A stretch of DNA of 64,000 nt, taken from the NCBI GenBank assembly GCA_001910725.1, contig MJGA01000001.1, forward strand, positions 2,108,001 to 2,172,000. Reading direction: 5' to 3'. The position numbers and the translations under genes were made by a program. This stretch comes from Phanerodontia chrysosporium. Lineage: Eukaryota; Basidiomycota; Agaricomycetes; Polyporales; Phanerochaetaceae. Each line of letters starts with the position of its first letter. The first letter of the stretch is position 1. The notes under the pieces are model-generated. The model made no database searches. It saw only the letters and a program-made list of their open reading frames with translations, and had not been told where the DNA came from. Positions 45,910 to 56,662 of this stretch are shown piece after piece.

Positions 45910-46685
45910 ATGTTTATTCTCGACCATTCCTCGTTCTTGCTCGCCGTGCCGCGCAACGTCTTCACCGCGGTGGGCCTCCCGCTCGTGGTGGGCATGTACA
46001 GCGGCTCCTACACGGAGAAGGCTGCCAGAGGCAAATGGTACAATGTACGCGGCTCGTTTATGCGCTAGGTGTCTCGACAATGGCTTACATCTGCGCAGAG
46101 CCTTCGCTTCCCTCCTGGCAGAATCTACGACCGCATCTTCCCCTTCGCGTGGGGCGGTCTGTATCTGGGTGAGCACGATCGACGGCACGCGTCTCGTGCA
46201 TGTGGTTGACGACATTGCCAGCGATGGGCTACGCCTCTCATCTCGCCGCTCAGGCTTACGACTCCTCGTTTACCCCTGAGAGTCTGTACGTTAGCATGAG
46301 ATTCGTGCGCATATACCCACATGCTGATCCGGCCGCAGGCACGAAGCGTCCGTTGGTATCGCGCTCTACTACGGTCAACTCGCCTTGAACTGCCTCTGGA
46401 CTCCTCTCTTCTTCGTCCAGAAGCACGCGTCCCTGGCGCTGCTGGACTCCACCCTCCTCACGGCTACTACCATTTGGATGACGGTGCGTTCATTGTAGTG
46501 GATGTAATGACACATATGTAGCAGGGCTAACCACTCTCCAACTACAGAAAGTGCTCCACAAGCCCACTGACGGCAAGGCAACATACTTCCTCCTGCCGTA
46601 CTGCGCCTGGCTGTCTTACGCCACCTACCTAAACGCTGGCGTCGTGTTCCTCAACAAGGACCGCTACGTTCCCAAGGAGGACTAG
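45910..46685 (+). CDS. TSPO: TspO/MBR family translocator protein
   Basis: Five-helix membrane protein of the peripheral benzodiazepine receptor family, which binds porphyrins or sterols and sits in the outer mitochondrial membrane in eukaryotes. Five exons (45910-46044, 46099-46168, 46222-46285, 46339-46483, 46548-46685) give 183 residues. Family signatures are GSYTEKAARGKWY, SLRFPPGRIYDRIFPFAWGG (the conserved W..L..P..F...W pattern), GIALYYGQLALNCLWTPLFF and PYCAWLSYATYLNAGVVFLN. The frame is continuous. Expression and ligand cannot be read from sequence. Confidence 0.93.
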
Positions 46686-47138
46686 AACTCTCAATCATAA
46701 CGTTTGGCGTGAGCACGCCTATAATATCACGGACTCTGTTGTACTTGTACATGTGAAAGGACAATACGTTGTAGTAGTAGCGAAGAAGAATCGCAATGTA
46801 GCGTTCTGTCCAGACGTCGAGAGCATGCAAGCGAGAGCGAATCAGCCAGAGCATAGCGAAAGCCACAGAGCACAAGAACAGCCGCAGAGAGACGCAGAGC
46901 AGGGTCGCAGGAACGGGCAGCCAGTCGTATGTCACGTTGAGGAATTCATTCCTTCATATCGACCGGGCGGTTTCGACGCTTCCTCGCTTTGTACTTTGTC
47001 TGGGCACTATCGCCACGCTGTCAAGCACGAGGGTGAGCAGCACCAACTGGTCCACCTGCACCGCCTACCTTCAGAGCAGGGCTGTCCTGCTGTACAGCCG
47101 CACGGCTCCGCGTGCTCATCCTCTGTTTAGCTTCGGGT
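46686..47138. other. Convergent intergenic region, TSPO / coiled-coil gene
   Basis: 453 bp holding both 3' ends; no gene seen. Confidence 0.5.
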
Positions 47139-50100
47139 TCAGTACACGGCGGCGCCCATGGAGCAAAGCCGAACACCCACGAGATGTTTGCTGGGCCTGT
47201 CACTCTCCGGAGGGCTGACGGCATCCGCAGGCCTCTCGCGTTTCCCGAGCCCGTTCTTGCTCCCCCGGGCACGCTCCGCCGCGTTTGCCCCCGGAGACGT
47301 CCCAATGGGGCTAGCATTGCGCGAGTCTTTGTCGTCAAAGTCCTGTATCTCGTCAGACATCGCCGTGTCGAGCCGGCGGAAGTTGCCCTTCGGCGCGGCG
47401 TGGAGTGCGATCGCAGGAGCCTTCTTCTGCGCGCTCGCGCCCCCGCCGGGGCCGTGGATGGCCGGGGTCTTCGGTGGCGGATAGACTAGCGGGCTCGAGC
47501 TCTGAGTGGACATGTCCATCGGTGACAGCAGCTTCTTCGGTTGTGCAGGAGAAGACTTGGCTGTCGGAGCGCCAGTGGGGGCGTAAGGGCGTAGGCGGGC
47601 AGGCGTCCGGGCCGCACGCGCCTTGGTGTTCGGATCGAGCTGCGGCACGGCTGCCAGAGGGGGCCTGGCGACGGGTCGGACAGGTGCTGGAGTCGGCCTG
47701 GCGGTAACAGTGTTGTCGATGTTCGTGGTCTGCCCGGAGTGGACAGGACATGAACATGACATTGCGGAACTGAGACATCCGGCATGGAAGAGACCCTGCA
47801 GAGCTCTGACGAACTTACCGTAACATCCTCCTCGGCCATTCCTGGAACTGACTTACTTGTGTCCGACGCGGCCCATGCGGTAGGGTCGATCAGTGACCGG
47901 TTTTCGGCGGTAGTAACATGCAAGGCGGGCGGCTTGCTCATAGCCTTGAGGTGCTTGGCGAGATTCCCTTCAAGCACCTGTATCCGGGCCTGTTGCTCCT
48001 TGATCACATTGTCGCGCTAGAAAAGAGGTAGAAGAGCTGTTACGAGACAGCAAGGCAAGGATCTACGAACGCGTCTGAGCTCATTGCCTTTAGACACCAG
48101 CTCTTGCTCGTGTATCGATTGAGAGGTCTGGACAAGAGTGTTGATAAACGCCTTTTCTTCCTCATTCTGCACAGATGAAGGCCAGTTATGAGTCTGTCGC
48201 CCATAGCAACGTCCGAAGACTTACTAAATCCCCTGTCCTGTAACGCGCGTCGATGCTCCTTGCACGCAGCATAAGCTCGGTATTCTCCTGACGGAGCGCC
48301 GTAATTTGAGCAGTAAGCGCGTCAAGAGCTTCTCTATGAGCGGGATCGGGGAGTCTAGCGTCCCGAAGTTCCTGTCGAAGCGTAGCGATCTCTTGCTTCC
48401 CGGAGACAATCTGCTCCTCGAGGCTCTTGACTGACGCGCGGGCTCCATCCAGGGTCGATTGCATGTCGCCAATGCGCCGCTCTGCGAGTTCCAGCTGCAC
48501 GCGACCGTTTTCATCTTGTTTCGCAATGCGCCCGTCGTAGTGTGCCCTGATCGTGGCTATCTCTTCTCGCTGGGTACACATGGCAGCTTCGAGGTCGGCA
48601 ACTTTCGCCTCGAGAGCGGCTTTTTGTTGTTCTAGCGTGGCTATCTCGACCTTGAAGCTGCCCTTGGTCGATTCGAGATCGTGCTGCGGATATGTGATAC
48701 AACATGTTAAACGTGAAGAGTGACGGGATACCCCACACACCGTAAATTGTTTCTCCGCCGCGATGAGTCGTTCCTGGGGTAGGGTCAGGCAGCATTACAT
48801 AGGAGCTACTTGCCGCTCACCTGGAGCTCAGCTTGAGTTTCTTGCGCGCATTTCGCACTTACTACTTGGGTCTCGTAGCGTTCCTCATGACTAGTTACGG
48901 GGGAAACAGGCGCATATGAGCTGTACGTGTCAAAACAAGCACCTCGGTAGATACCTGGTACAACGCTTCGAGTTCGCGAACCCTGTTTGATATTCACTCA
49001 TCTGAATGCGATACATAGTGTACAGAGCTGCACCTACCTCTGGCCACGACGGTCGATCTCTTGCTGAAGCTCAGCCAAATCTGACCTGAACGATTCTAAC
49101 TTTGCCTCAAGTGTCTTGACTTCTTGCACTTTTCGTTCGACTTCGCTTTGAAGGCTGTTCACATGTGCGGTGGCGCCGCCTAGCTCATTATTGAGGCTTT
49201 GCAAAGCGTCTTGCGATTGTTGATACTGGGATTCCTTGGCAACGATGCTAAACAACTGTCAATCGTAATCACAGATTACTAGGGTGATGACAGTACCGTG
49301 CTTCTAACTGAGCGATGGTCTCTTGCCTGGAATGAGCAACACTCTCCAATGATCGAATTCGTTCCAGCTGTTCAGTGGATACCACAGTCAAACTGTCGAA
49401 ACTGGACCGCCATCAGAACATACTTATAAATCGGCTCCATATCATCTCACCTGACTTGGAGAACCTCCAGATCAGCAATCTTCACATCTCGTTCTGCTAG
49501 AAGTGACTCCAGTCGTAGAACACTGTGCTAGGTAAGCAAGTGGGTAAGCGGAACATAGCGTCGGTCACTCACTTTGATTGGAGACCCGGCATCGCTTCCA
49601 GCTCTTGATCCTTCTCCTTGATAGTTGAGCCAAGGCGCTCCATGCTATGAAATAGGCATTCAGTTTGATGTATGCGCGATGTTCGCTCGCAACAGACCAT
49701 GCGTTCGCATCTGACAGCTGCCTCTCCAGCTCAGCACACGATACCAAGGCTTCGCATAGTTCACTCTCCCTATGTTTCGACGCTTCCACCAGCTTCTGGA
49801 TCTGTTCGTCTTCGAGACTGTCAGCGATGTTAGGCTAAATCTTGAATATTGCAACGTACTGGCACTGGAGAGCTGACTACTAGATAAGCGCAGCGCTTCT
49901 CTGTCTGCGTTCTGTGCATTCTCAAGCTCCATGACTCGATTTCTAGCGTCGATCAGGTCCGAGCCCACAGACTGTAACTTGTCGCGAAGCATTTCTGCAA
50001 CCTGTCCGGCTATAGTGCTGTTAGAGATGCAAGTATGTAAGCAAAGGTATGCAAACACTCACACTTCGTACATTGTGACTTGAGCTCTGTCAAGACCGCC

Positions 50101-51340
50101 TTAGTCTTGGTGACCTCCATCAAGTGGCCCTCCTCATCAAGGATCGCCTCTAAACCTAAGGGCGGGCTGATATAAATGATACCATGAAGCAAAAACGCGC
50201 CACTCACCTTTAATAGAATGTGATACTGTGTCTTGCAACTCCTTAACGTCGGGCAAGGCAGCTTTGGCCTGTGCGAAGAAGGCGAAGGTCTCATCTGACT
50301 GCGTCTTCAGGCTGTTCAGGGTAACCCTCATTTCTTCCATGCTGAATAAAGAACAGAGTGTAAATATCCGTTCCCCGAATACACATGAGCGCATATATGC
50401 ACCTTTTAGAGGATGTTTCAAGCCCTTGCCGTGCGGCCTCCTTCACTAGCTTCACACGCTGTACGAGCTCTTCTTTTTCGTTCTTGCTCGAGTCGAGCTG
50501 TGCTCTCAGAAATCCTAGCTCTCGGCGCTATTTCCGAATTCAGGAGGTCACAGAGGGTGAGCGATAGTGAAGACGTACGAGCTCTTCTATTTCGTACTTC
50601 GCATTCCTCAGGTCTGTAGCGCCTCTCATCATGATCGACGTGATATCTTCTTCTGGCCCAAAGCTAGCAACAGATACACTACGCGTGCGTGCATTGGGAT
50701 GGGGAAAGTGATCCGGGCCTGCTGAGCGCAGGGATGTACCGCCAGAGCTAGCTGAACCTATGTATGCGCTGAGTGTGTATCTTGAAGTTGTCTCGAAAGC
50801 ACACGTACTCTGATGCTCTCCGCGGGACAGACCCGCGTCAGGCCTCTGGTGCATGCTTTTGCTCGTCCTGAGCTTCACATACTCCCGCGGCTGCGCGCCC
50901 CGGGAGGGCGTTAATGCTTCGGGACCGGGTGTATGTCTCTGTCGAGGCCTATCTGTTGTTTCGGGGTGCTGATTCCAATCTGCAAGCCACAGAGAGGGAC
51001 GGGTAGGAAGTTGTTCTTCACCGATCACCTCTTCTTCTGCTGGAGAAGAGGACCGCGCTTCGGGGACCCGGGGATGGCTCGCGCGTTGAACGTCGCGGTG
51101 AGAACGACGAATGAGATCTCCTGGAGCTCCTGGCAACGCGCCGGTTGCCTGTGCGCTGAGGTTACCTCCAAACAAGGTGCGAAAAGCCTTCTGGCTGCTG
51201 TGCGCACTCGGCGACGTCTCGCGTGCTCCAGTGCTGCGATGCCTTTGGGGATGTGTGAAAGTGCCCGCTTGCAACATGTTTGACGCGGCAGTGCCAGAAA
51301 TGAGTGCAGAAAAGCGTGCCGAAGAGTCGTCCTCTTCCAT
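47139..51340 (-). CDS. Long coiled-coil protein (unidentified)
   Basis: Not assigned to a named family. The start ATG at 51340 gives MEEDDSSARFSALISGTAAS, a disordered Ser/Pro-rich head of about 250 residues. A long, intron-rich coiled-coil region follows (FGPEEDITSIMMRGATDLRN, EALRLSSSQLSSAS, KVQEVKTLEAKLESFRSDLA, IATLEQQKAALEAKVADLEA, RQENTELMLRARSI). Repeated heptads of Leu/Ala with Glu/Lys/Gln extend over roughly 750 residues. The last exon is a Pro/Ser-rich tail with an acidic DEIQDFDDKD patch and ends at 47139. More than a dozen short introns; not every junction could be settled, particularly around 47.7-47.9 kb and 48.8-49.0 kb. The layout suggests a structural, tethering or spindle/cytoskeletal role; no motif proves one. 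Confidence 0.72.
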
Positions 51341-51990
51341 GCTGCGCGACACGGCGGGCAGTGGTTAAGGGCTCGCGTCGGACAGGGTCCAGGAAACGAG
51401 GCGGGGCAAGACGCGGAGCGCGAAGCGGAGAATGATTTTCCGTAATCTCAGCCACGAAGCCCCAAGTTGCCAATTTTGGATTTCGTCCCGAACCTCATAC
51501 CGCTTCGCCAATCTTCGGGTTGTCCCATCCGACCTTGTCCTAAGCATGCCCTAGCAGACCTTCGGATTTCAATACTTGGCGTAGCATCTGTGAACAGAGC
51601 GTCCCTTGGACGACGGCAAATGCTCGGACTGCACGCTGCGGTGATTGTGAAACTTCGAGGGTACTCATTCAAGACTTCTAACACTGCTCACCTATTGATT
51701 GGAGATGCAAAGGTCTCCGTCATTTAGTCCGGGGATGATACGCGGCCGTTGTACAGATGGAGCTGCAGAATCACCGCCTGTGATGACATTGTCAGCACCG
51801 CCAATCTATGCGCGCAATCAGTCCACATGGATCTTGACAGTGCATGTTCAGCATTGTCGTTTAACTCATGCGTTTGGAGTCAGAAGTTGATGGAAGTCTT
51901 GACCCTGTTAGGCCTGCGCTCTTACATATAGCCAGGCCTTACAGTCAGAGATGCCGCCTCACTGCTGACTCTGCCCTTGCCTCTGACCCT
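51341..51990. promoter_or_regulatory. Shared divergent upstream region, coiled-coil gene / spherulin-4-like gene
   Basis: 650 bp between divergent starts; no coding sequence supported and no specific element recognised. Confidence 0.45.
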
Positions 51991-52955
51991 ATGATTCCTG
52001 CTTTCAAGTTCCATGCCCTTGTGGCGCTTGCCGCTGGCGCACTGACTGCAGTTGCAGGAACGGGCGTCATCGTTCCACTCTACGTCTGGCCTGGTGATTC
52101 TCCACAATGCAGTGGCTGGGTTCCCCTTTTCAACGCGTATGTCCACTTCGTTGCTTCATTACAGTACGCTCATCCTGATTCTGACAGTCTGTCCGCAAAC
52201 CCATCTGTTCCATTCTTCGTCATTGTCAATCCCGACAGCGGGCCCGGGGCAGCGGGCTCGCAGCCCGACGCTTCGAGCTACCAGGGTTGCGTTACGAAAC
52301 TGAAGACTTACGCGAACGCGCATCTTGTGGGTTACGTTCGTACCCGGTATGGAAAGCGCAGCCAGGCAGACGTACAGACGGACATCTCGACCTACGCCGG
52401 CTGGGCCAGTACATACAGCGTGCAGGGTATTTTCTTCGACGAGGTCCAGCCGACGAGCAAGTTCCTATCTTTCTATACGTCGGTTACAAGCAGTGCAAGG
52501 CAAAGCTTCAGTGGTGCACTTGTGAGATGTAATGTGATCTTCATGTCCGGCATACCGTCTGACCGTCATCATGACGCAGGTAATACTGAACCCTGGCGCG
52601 AACGTTGGAGACAACAGTTTTTTCTCCATCGCTGACCAGATCGTCACCGCTGAAGACCTCTACTCGGACTTCAGGCACGTCATGTTTATGCGATATGGTA
52701 GTCGGGATCACTAAGACCCCGCGCAGTCCGTCGCAACTATCGATAGGAAGCAGCGCTCCAGCTGCCAAACAAGCCGTCATCCTCACGGATGCGCCTTCTA
52801 GTCCCTCACCCAGTCTCATTTCGCAACTCGTTTCCACAGACGGGATAGCGTCCCTCTACATCACGGACGACATGCAGGCGAACGGTGGCGACCCGTACGA
52901 CAGCTTCCCGAGCGACTTCTCGAGCTTCGTGGCGACTGTTGGTGCGGATAGCTGA
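51991..52955 (+). CDS. Secreted spherulation-specific family 4 (GH135-like) protein
   Basis: Four exons (51991-52136, 52188-52521, 52580-52674, 52727-52955) give 267 residues. A signal peptide (MIPAFKFHALVALAAGALTA) is followed by a TIM-barrel-like domain typical of spherulin-4 proteins: GVIVPLYVWPGDSPQCSGW, FFVIVNPDSGPGAAGSQPDA, HLVGYVRTRYGKRSQ, TYAGWASTYSVQGIFFDEVQ and VILNPGANVGDN. The family includes Sph3 (GH135), a galactosaminogalactan hydrolase of Aspergillus; the Asp/Glu of GIFFDEVQ is a plausible catalytic site. The actual glycan substrate is unknown. Intron 3 (52675-52726) is GC-AG with donor GCACGT. Frame intact. Confidence 0.87.
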
Positions 52956-53033
52956 TGGAAAAATGATGGCTAGGCTCTGTGGCGGAAATCTTATGATGAT
53001 TCTGACACGCATACACTTGACTAAACAAGAGCT

Positions 53034-54055
53034 TCAAGGTTCCTTCGCCATGTAATGCATCTCAAATGTGGCATCGCCGCTCGACTTGAGGGTTGCTGTG
53101 CCTGCGAGATTGTATCCCATAGACTTGTAGATGCCCCGCTGGATGTCTGTGGTCAGATATAACCCCGTTTTCACTGGTAAACCTTACCGTAGTAGGGTTC
53201 GCTGCTTCGAGGAAGCACTGCAGGCCTGCGGCATGAGCCTGCCATTTATATTAGAGCCGGCCTTCCGAGTCGCATGATAAGCAGTTAACATACCTCATGG
53301 TGCACGATGGACATAAGTTGCGAACCGAGCCTACGGCGCTGGTGATCAGGGTGTACGCCAATGAGCTGCAGGTGGTACCCGGCACGTTTTGCGCCCGGAC
53401 CATAGAATCTTTCTGCGTAGTTTTCGTAGTCGTGCAAAAACTACATCGGCAGGAGTTGATAAATTACGACGTATTGATGAGTGAAGGAACGGTATGCTCA
53501 CCACTTGGTCCCACCATGATTGCAGATTGGGTGGCAGCTTCTCAATCATCTGGTCCCATCCGGCCTTGCGCTGGCGCTCGCTGGACACGGCGTGATGAAT
53601 ACCAGACAAACCAAGTAACTAAGAGATCTGTACCTGTCCAAGAATTTGTGCCCTGGGCCGAACCTTTGACATGTAAGGATCCTGACTTCGTTGCATGGGA
53701 AGGAGACCTACTTACCAAACTGAGACACCGACAGGTTGACCATCTGCCGTTTCAGCAGCATAGACCTCGCCTTCAAGCAGGCCTCCCGTGACATGGGCTC
53801 TGAGGCAAGCAAAGATCAGCTCCTTGTCATTCGCGAGGCTACCTGAGAAGAAGCCTAGAGAAGCAGGGGTGTTTAGCTAGATCTTGTCGTTGGAATCAAT
53901 TAGTACCGACGATGATGGAAAGCCGCATCTAAAGCGTCGGTAGCTTGCTGTATCCAGCTCTCTTTCGGAATGTCAGCGTTTTCTGCACGTTTATCCAGTT
54001 GTGAGGCCTTACCGGGGGCCTCAGTGACCCGTCGAACGTTGTAAGTCACCGTCAT
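53034..54055 (-). CDS. GNAT-family N-acetyltransferase
   Basis: Cytosolic acetyltransferase. It starts MTVTYNVRRVTEAP; the first exons are 54055-54013 and 53961-53911. Later segments are ELIFACLRAHVTGGLLEGEV, VYAAETADGQPVGVSVWFGP and ERQRKAGWDQMIEKLPPNLQ, then the acetyl-CoA-binding core HLQLIGVHPDHQRRRLGSQL (R-R-R-L-G, the Q/R-x-x-G-x motif) and MSIVHHEAHAAGLQCFLEAA. It ends RGIYKSMGYNLAGTATLKS and HYMAKEP. Choosing the acceptor inside ATCCAG keeps the last exon in frame. It resembles fungal GNATs of unknown substrate often found near secondary-metabolism genes. Divergent from the GMC oxidoreductase. Confidence 0.85.
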
Positions 54056-54552
54056 AGCAGCAGATACAGATAGGATGTACTGGTAGATGGACACCGAGGT
54101 AGCTACCCCTCTCAGTTATCACCACATTTTATACTTGATCGGAAGCGGCGGTGATCCGGGGTGTATGCACAGGTATGCACATGGTGAGCACCGTGTTTCC
54201 GAGAGGGCGTTGATGATTGTGAGATTCTGAAACGCGCCTTTGTTTGGTCATATTTGGCAACGGCCTCTGATCCTAACATACGCAAACAACGTAGACGCCC
54301 CTCTCACCTCCATTTCCCGCACACTGCTACATCCCGACTTGTATACGACAGAATGTGGGCATACAGGGTCGTCTGTGCTCGTCCACAATATATGCACCGT
54401 ACGCCATGAAAAATAGCTTAGGTCTGATACCTCCCGGTCGACGAGCACAGCATCAGCGCCTTGGCGATCAGCCCGAAGCAAGACGGGATGCGAGCGTGGG
54501 AGACATCCCCACCAAGTGCCGACACGGGTCTTTAAACCATCTCTGGGCTCTC
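54056..54552. promoter_or_regulatory. Shared divergent promoter, GNAT / GMC oxidoreductase
   Basis: 497 bp between divergent starts; nothing coding is supported. Co-regulation of the two genes is possible. Confidence 0.45.
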
Positions 54553-56593
54553 ATGTGGCCATTTTCATATCTTAACCATGCAACATGCTCTGTTCACGAC
54601 GTGAACGAGAAGACGTTCGACTATGTTGTTGTAGGTGGTGAGCATCTCTCTTCCGACTCGGACCTGCCGGGCGTTGCTGAAAAACATGCATCGAAGGCGG
54701 AACAGGGGGGTGCGTTGTCGCCTCACGGCTCTCTGAAGATAGCAACGTCAAAGTGCTGCTCGTCGAGCGAGGCCCCGTTGTTGACACCTGGTTCTCGCGC
54801 GTCCCACTGCTTTCCGTGGACTTCCGCAATGCGCGTTCGCCGACGTATCAATGGGCATCTACAATCAGCGAGGCAACAAAAGGGGTAGGTGGTACCAACA
54901 TGATTTCCGGGAAAGCCTTGGGCGGCACCTCCAAAGTGAACGCTTTTGTCTACACCCGCTCCGTTCCGGGGGAATATAACGCTTGGGCTGCCGCCGGACG
55001 TCAAGGATGGAGCTGGGCCGACGTAGAACCGTATTATCGAAAGTCTGAGAATTCTTTGAACAGCGGTACTGCGCCGCACCGAGGCTCTACAGGTATAAGT
55101 CCACCAGTGCTACGTTGCGGCGGTCTATTCATGACTGCCATCACGCATAGGGCCATGGCGAAACCGTCAGCTCCCAGAAGTATATTTCAGAAACACAGAA
55201 GAGTACGGACATAGTTCACACTGAAGATTTCTTTCTCATACCTTTTTAGAGTACTTCAAGCCGCCGCATCCCTCGGTATACCTCACCAAAACGATATCCA
55301 TGACCCCAGCGTTCCGCCGCACGCATGCGGACTCTTCGACGTGACCATAGATGAAAACGGGGAGAGGCATTCTACTTCTGATGCCTTCCTCCCTCCAGAA
55401 GTTACGTCGCGAGCAAACCTCTTCGTCTGTACCGAAAGTATCGTGACCCGCCTCGATTTCAAGGACGGAGAAGGCGGAGTAGAGGTCGTAGGAGTATATC
55501 TGGCGCAGAACACGACTCCTGCAGTAGGAGAAACGATGGAGTGTTATGTCGGAGTCAATAAGGAGATTATCATGTGCGCTGGTGCAATCGCGACCCCGCA
55601 GGTGCTCATGCTGAGGTATGCGGTCTACGGCCACATCTAGTGTGTGTCTCTGACCACGGCACCATGGCAGTGGGCTTGGACCAAGAGATCATTTAGAAGA
55701 ACTCGGAATTGAAGTTATCAAAGACTTGCCCGGGGTTGGTGCTCACCTGGTAAGGGACTTCCATCTGGTGCGATCGCAATTCCCGACTAAAGCCTATCAA
55801 ATAGCAAGATCATCCGTACACGCCCCTTGTCTTCAAGATTCCAAGGGGCGACTCACTGCACGAGCTCGAGCAAAATCCGCTTCGCGTTGCATGGGAGCTC
55901 ATCCGCTACATCGTAGCCGGTACCGGATGGCTGCTCTCGCCAAACCCACAAATGGTCGTCTTCGCCCAAAGCAAGCTACTTGACGAAGAATCACGTACGA
56001 TAGCACAGGAAGACTCCACAAACAGCCATTCACCCGCGAATATCCCTGACATTGAGCTCACAGCCTGCCCATTCAACATGTGCCCGGACCTCCCACTCAG
56101 CAAGCAAGAAGGCGCACTAACGCTCGCCTGCATGCTGCTGAAGCCTGCGTCAGCTGGAAGCGTACGCCTCACGTCGCGCAGCGCGCACGACCGCCCCGCG
56201 TGCGACCTCGCGTACCTGCGCGAACCATCGGACTACGCGGTCTTCCGGAAGGCGCTACGCCTCGGGCTCGCGCTCGCACGGCAGTGCCGCGCTCAAGGCT
56301 ACGCAATGCGCCCCGCGCTCGTGCCTAAGAGCGAGGACGACGCGGACCTCGACGCGTTCGTGCGCCGCCATGTCGCGTCCACGTACCACTATAGCTCGAC
56401 GTGCCGCATGGCGCCCGTGGAGGAGATGGGCGTTGTCGATGACGAACTGCGGGTGCATGGCGTGCGCAATTTACGCATCGCGGACGCGAGTGTCTTCCCC
56501 GTTGTGCCGTCTGCACATCCGCAGGCTCCTGTCGTCATGGTTGCGGAGCGGTGCGCGGACTTTGTGAAAGCTGCTTGCGGACAAAGCTCGTAG
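54553..56593 (+). CDS. GMC-family FAD oxidoreductase
   Basis: Flavin alcohol or sugar oxidase/dehydrogenase of the glucose-methanol-choline family. No clear signal peptide: MWPFSYLNHATCSVHDVNEK precedes the dinucleotide-binding motif YVVVGGGTGGCVVASRLSED (joined across intron 1) and VLLVERG. The GMC signature appears as GTNMISGKALGGTSKVNAFV and then WSWADVEPYYRKSE. The second signature is EIIMCAGAIATPQVLMLR, followed by SGLGPRDHLEELGIEV. The C-terminal active-site region has TYHYSSTCRMAP (catalytic His-containing loop) and VPSAHPQAPVVMVAERCADF. Several introns at about 54639, 55092, 55235, 55616 and 55750. It resembles aryl-alcohol oxidase/choline-dehydrogenase-type proteins; the apparent lack of a secretion signal argues for an intracellular role. 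Frame appears intact. Confidence 0.88.
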
Positions 56594-56662
56594 TTCAATA
56601 TTATCTGGAATGATCTACATTTCTTGTACAGCCTAACAAGCCCCTCGTTTCTTCGCAAATGT

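Noticed and set aside
53160..53195. Apparent one-base deletion at the end of a GNAT exon
   Set aside because: Using the acceptor inside ATCCAG (giving RGIYKSMGY) keeps frame without any change.
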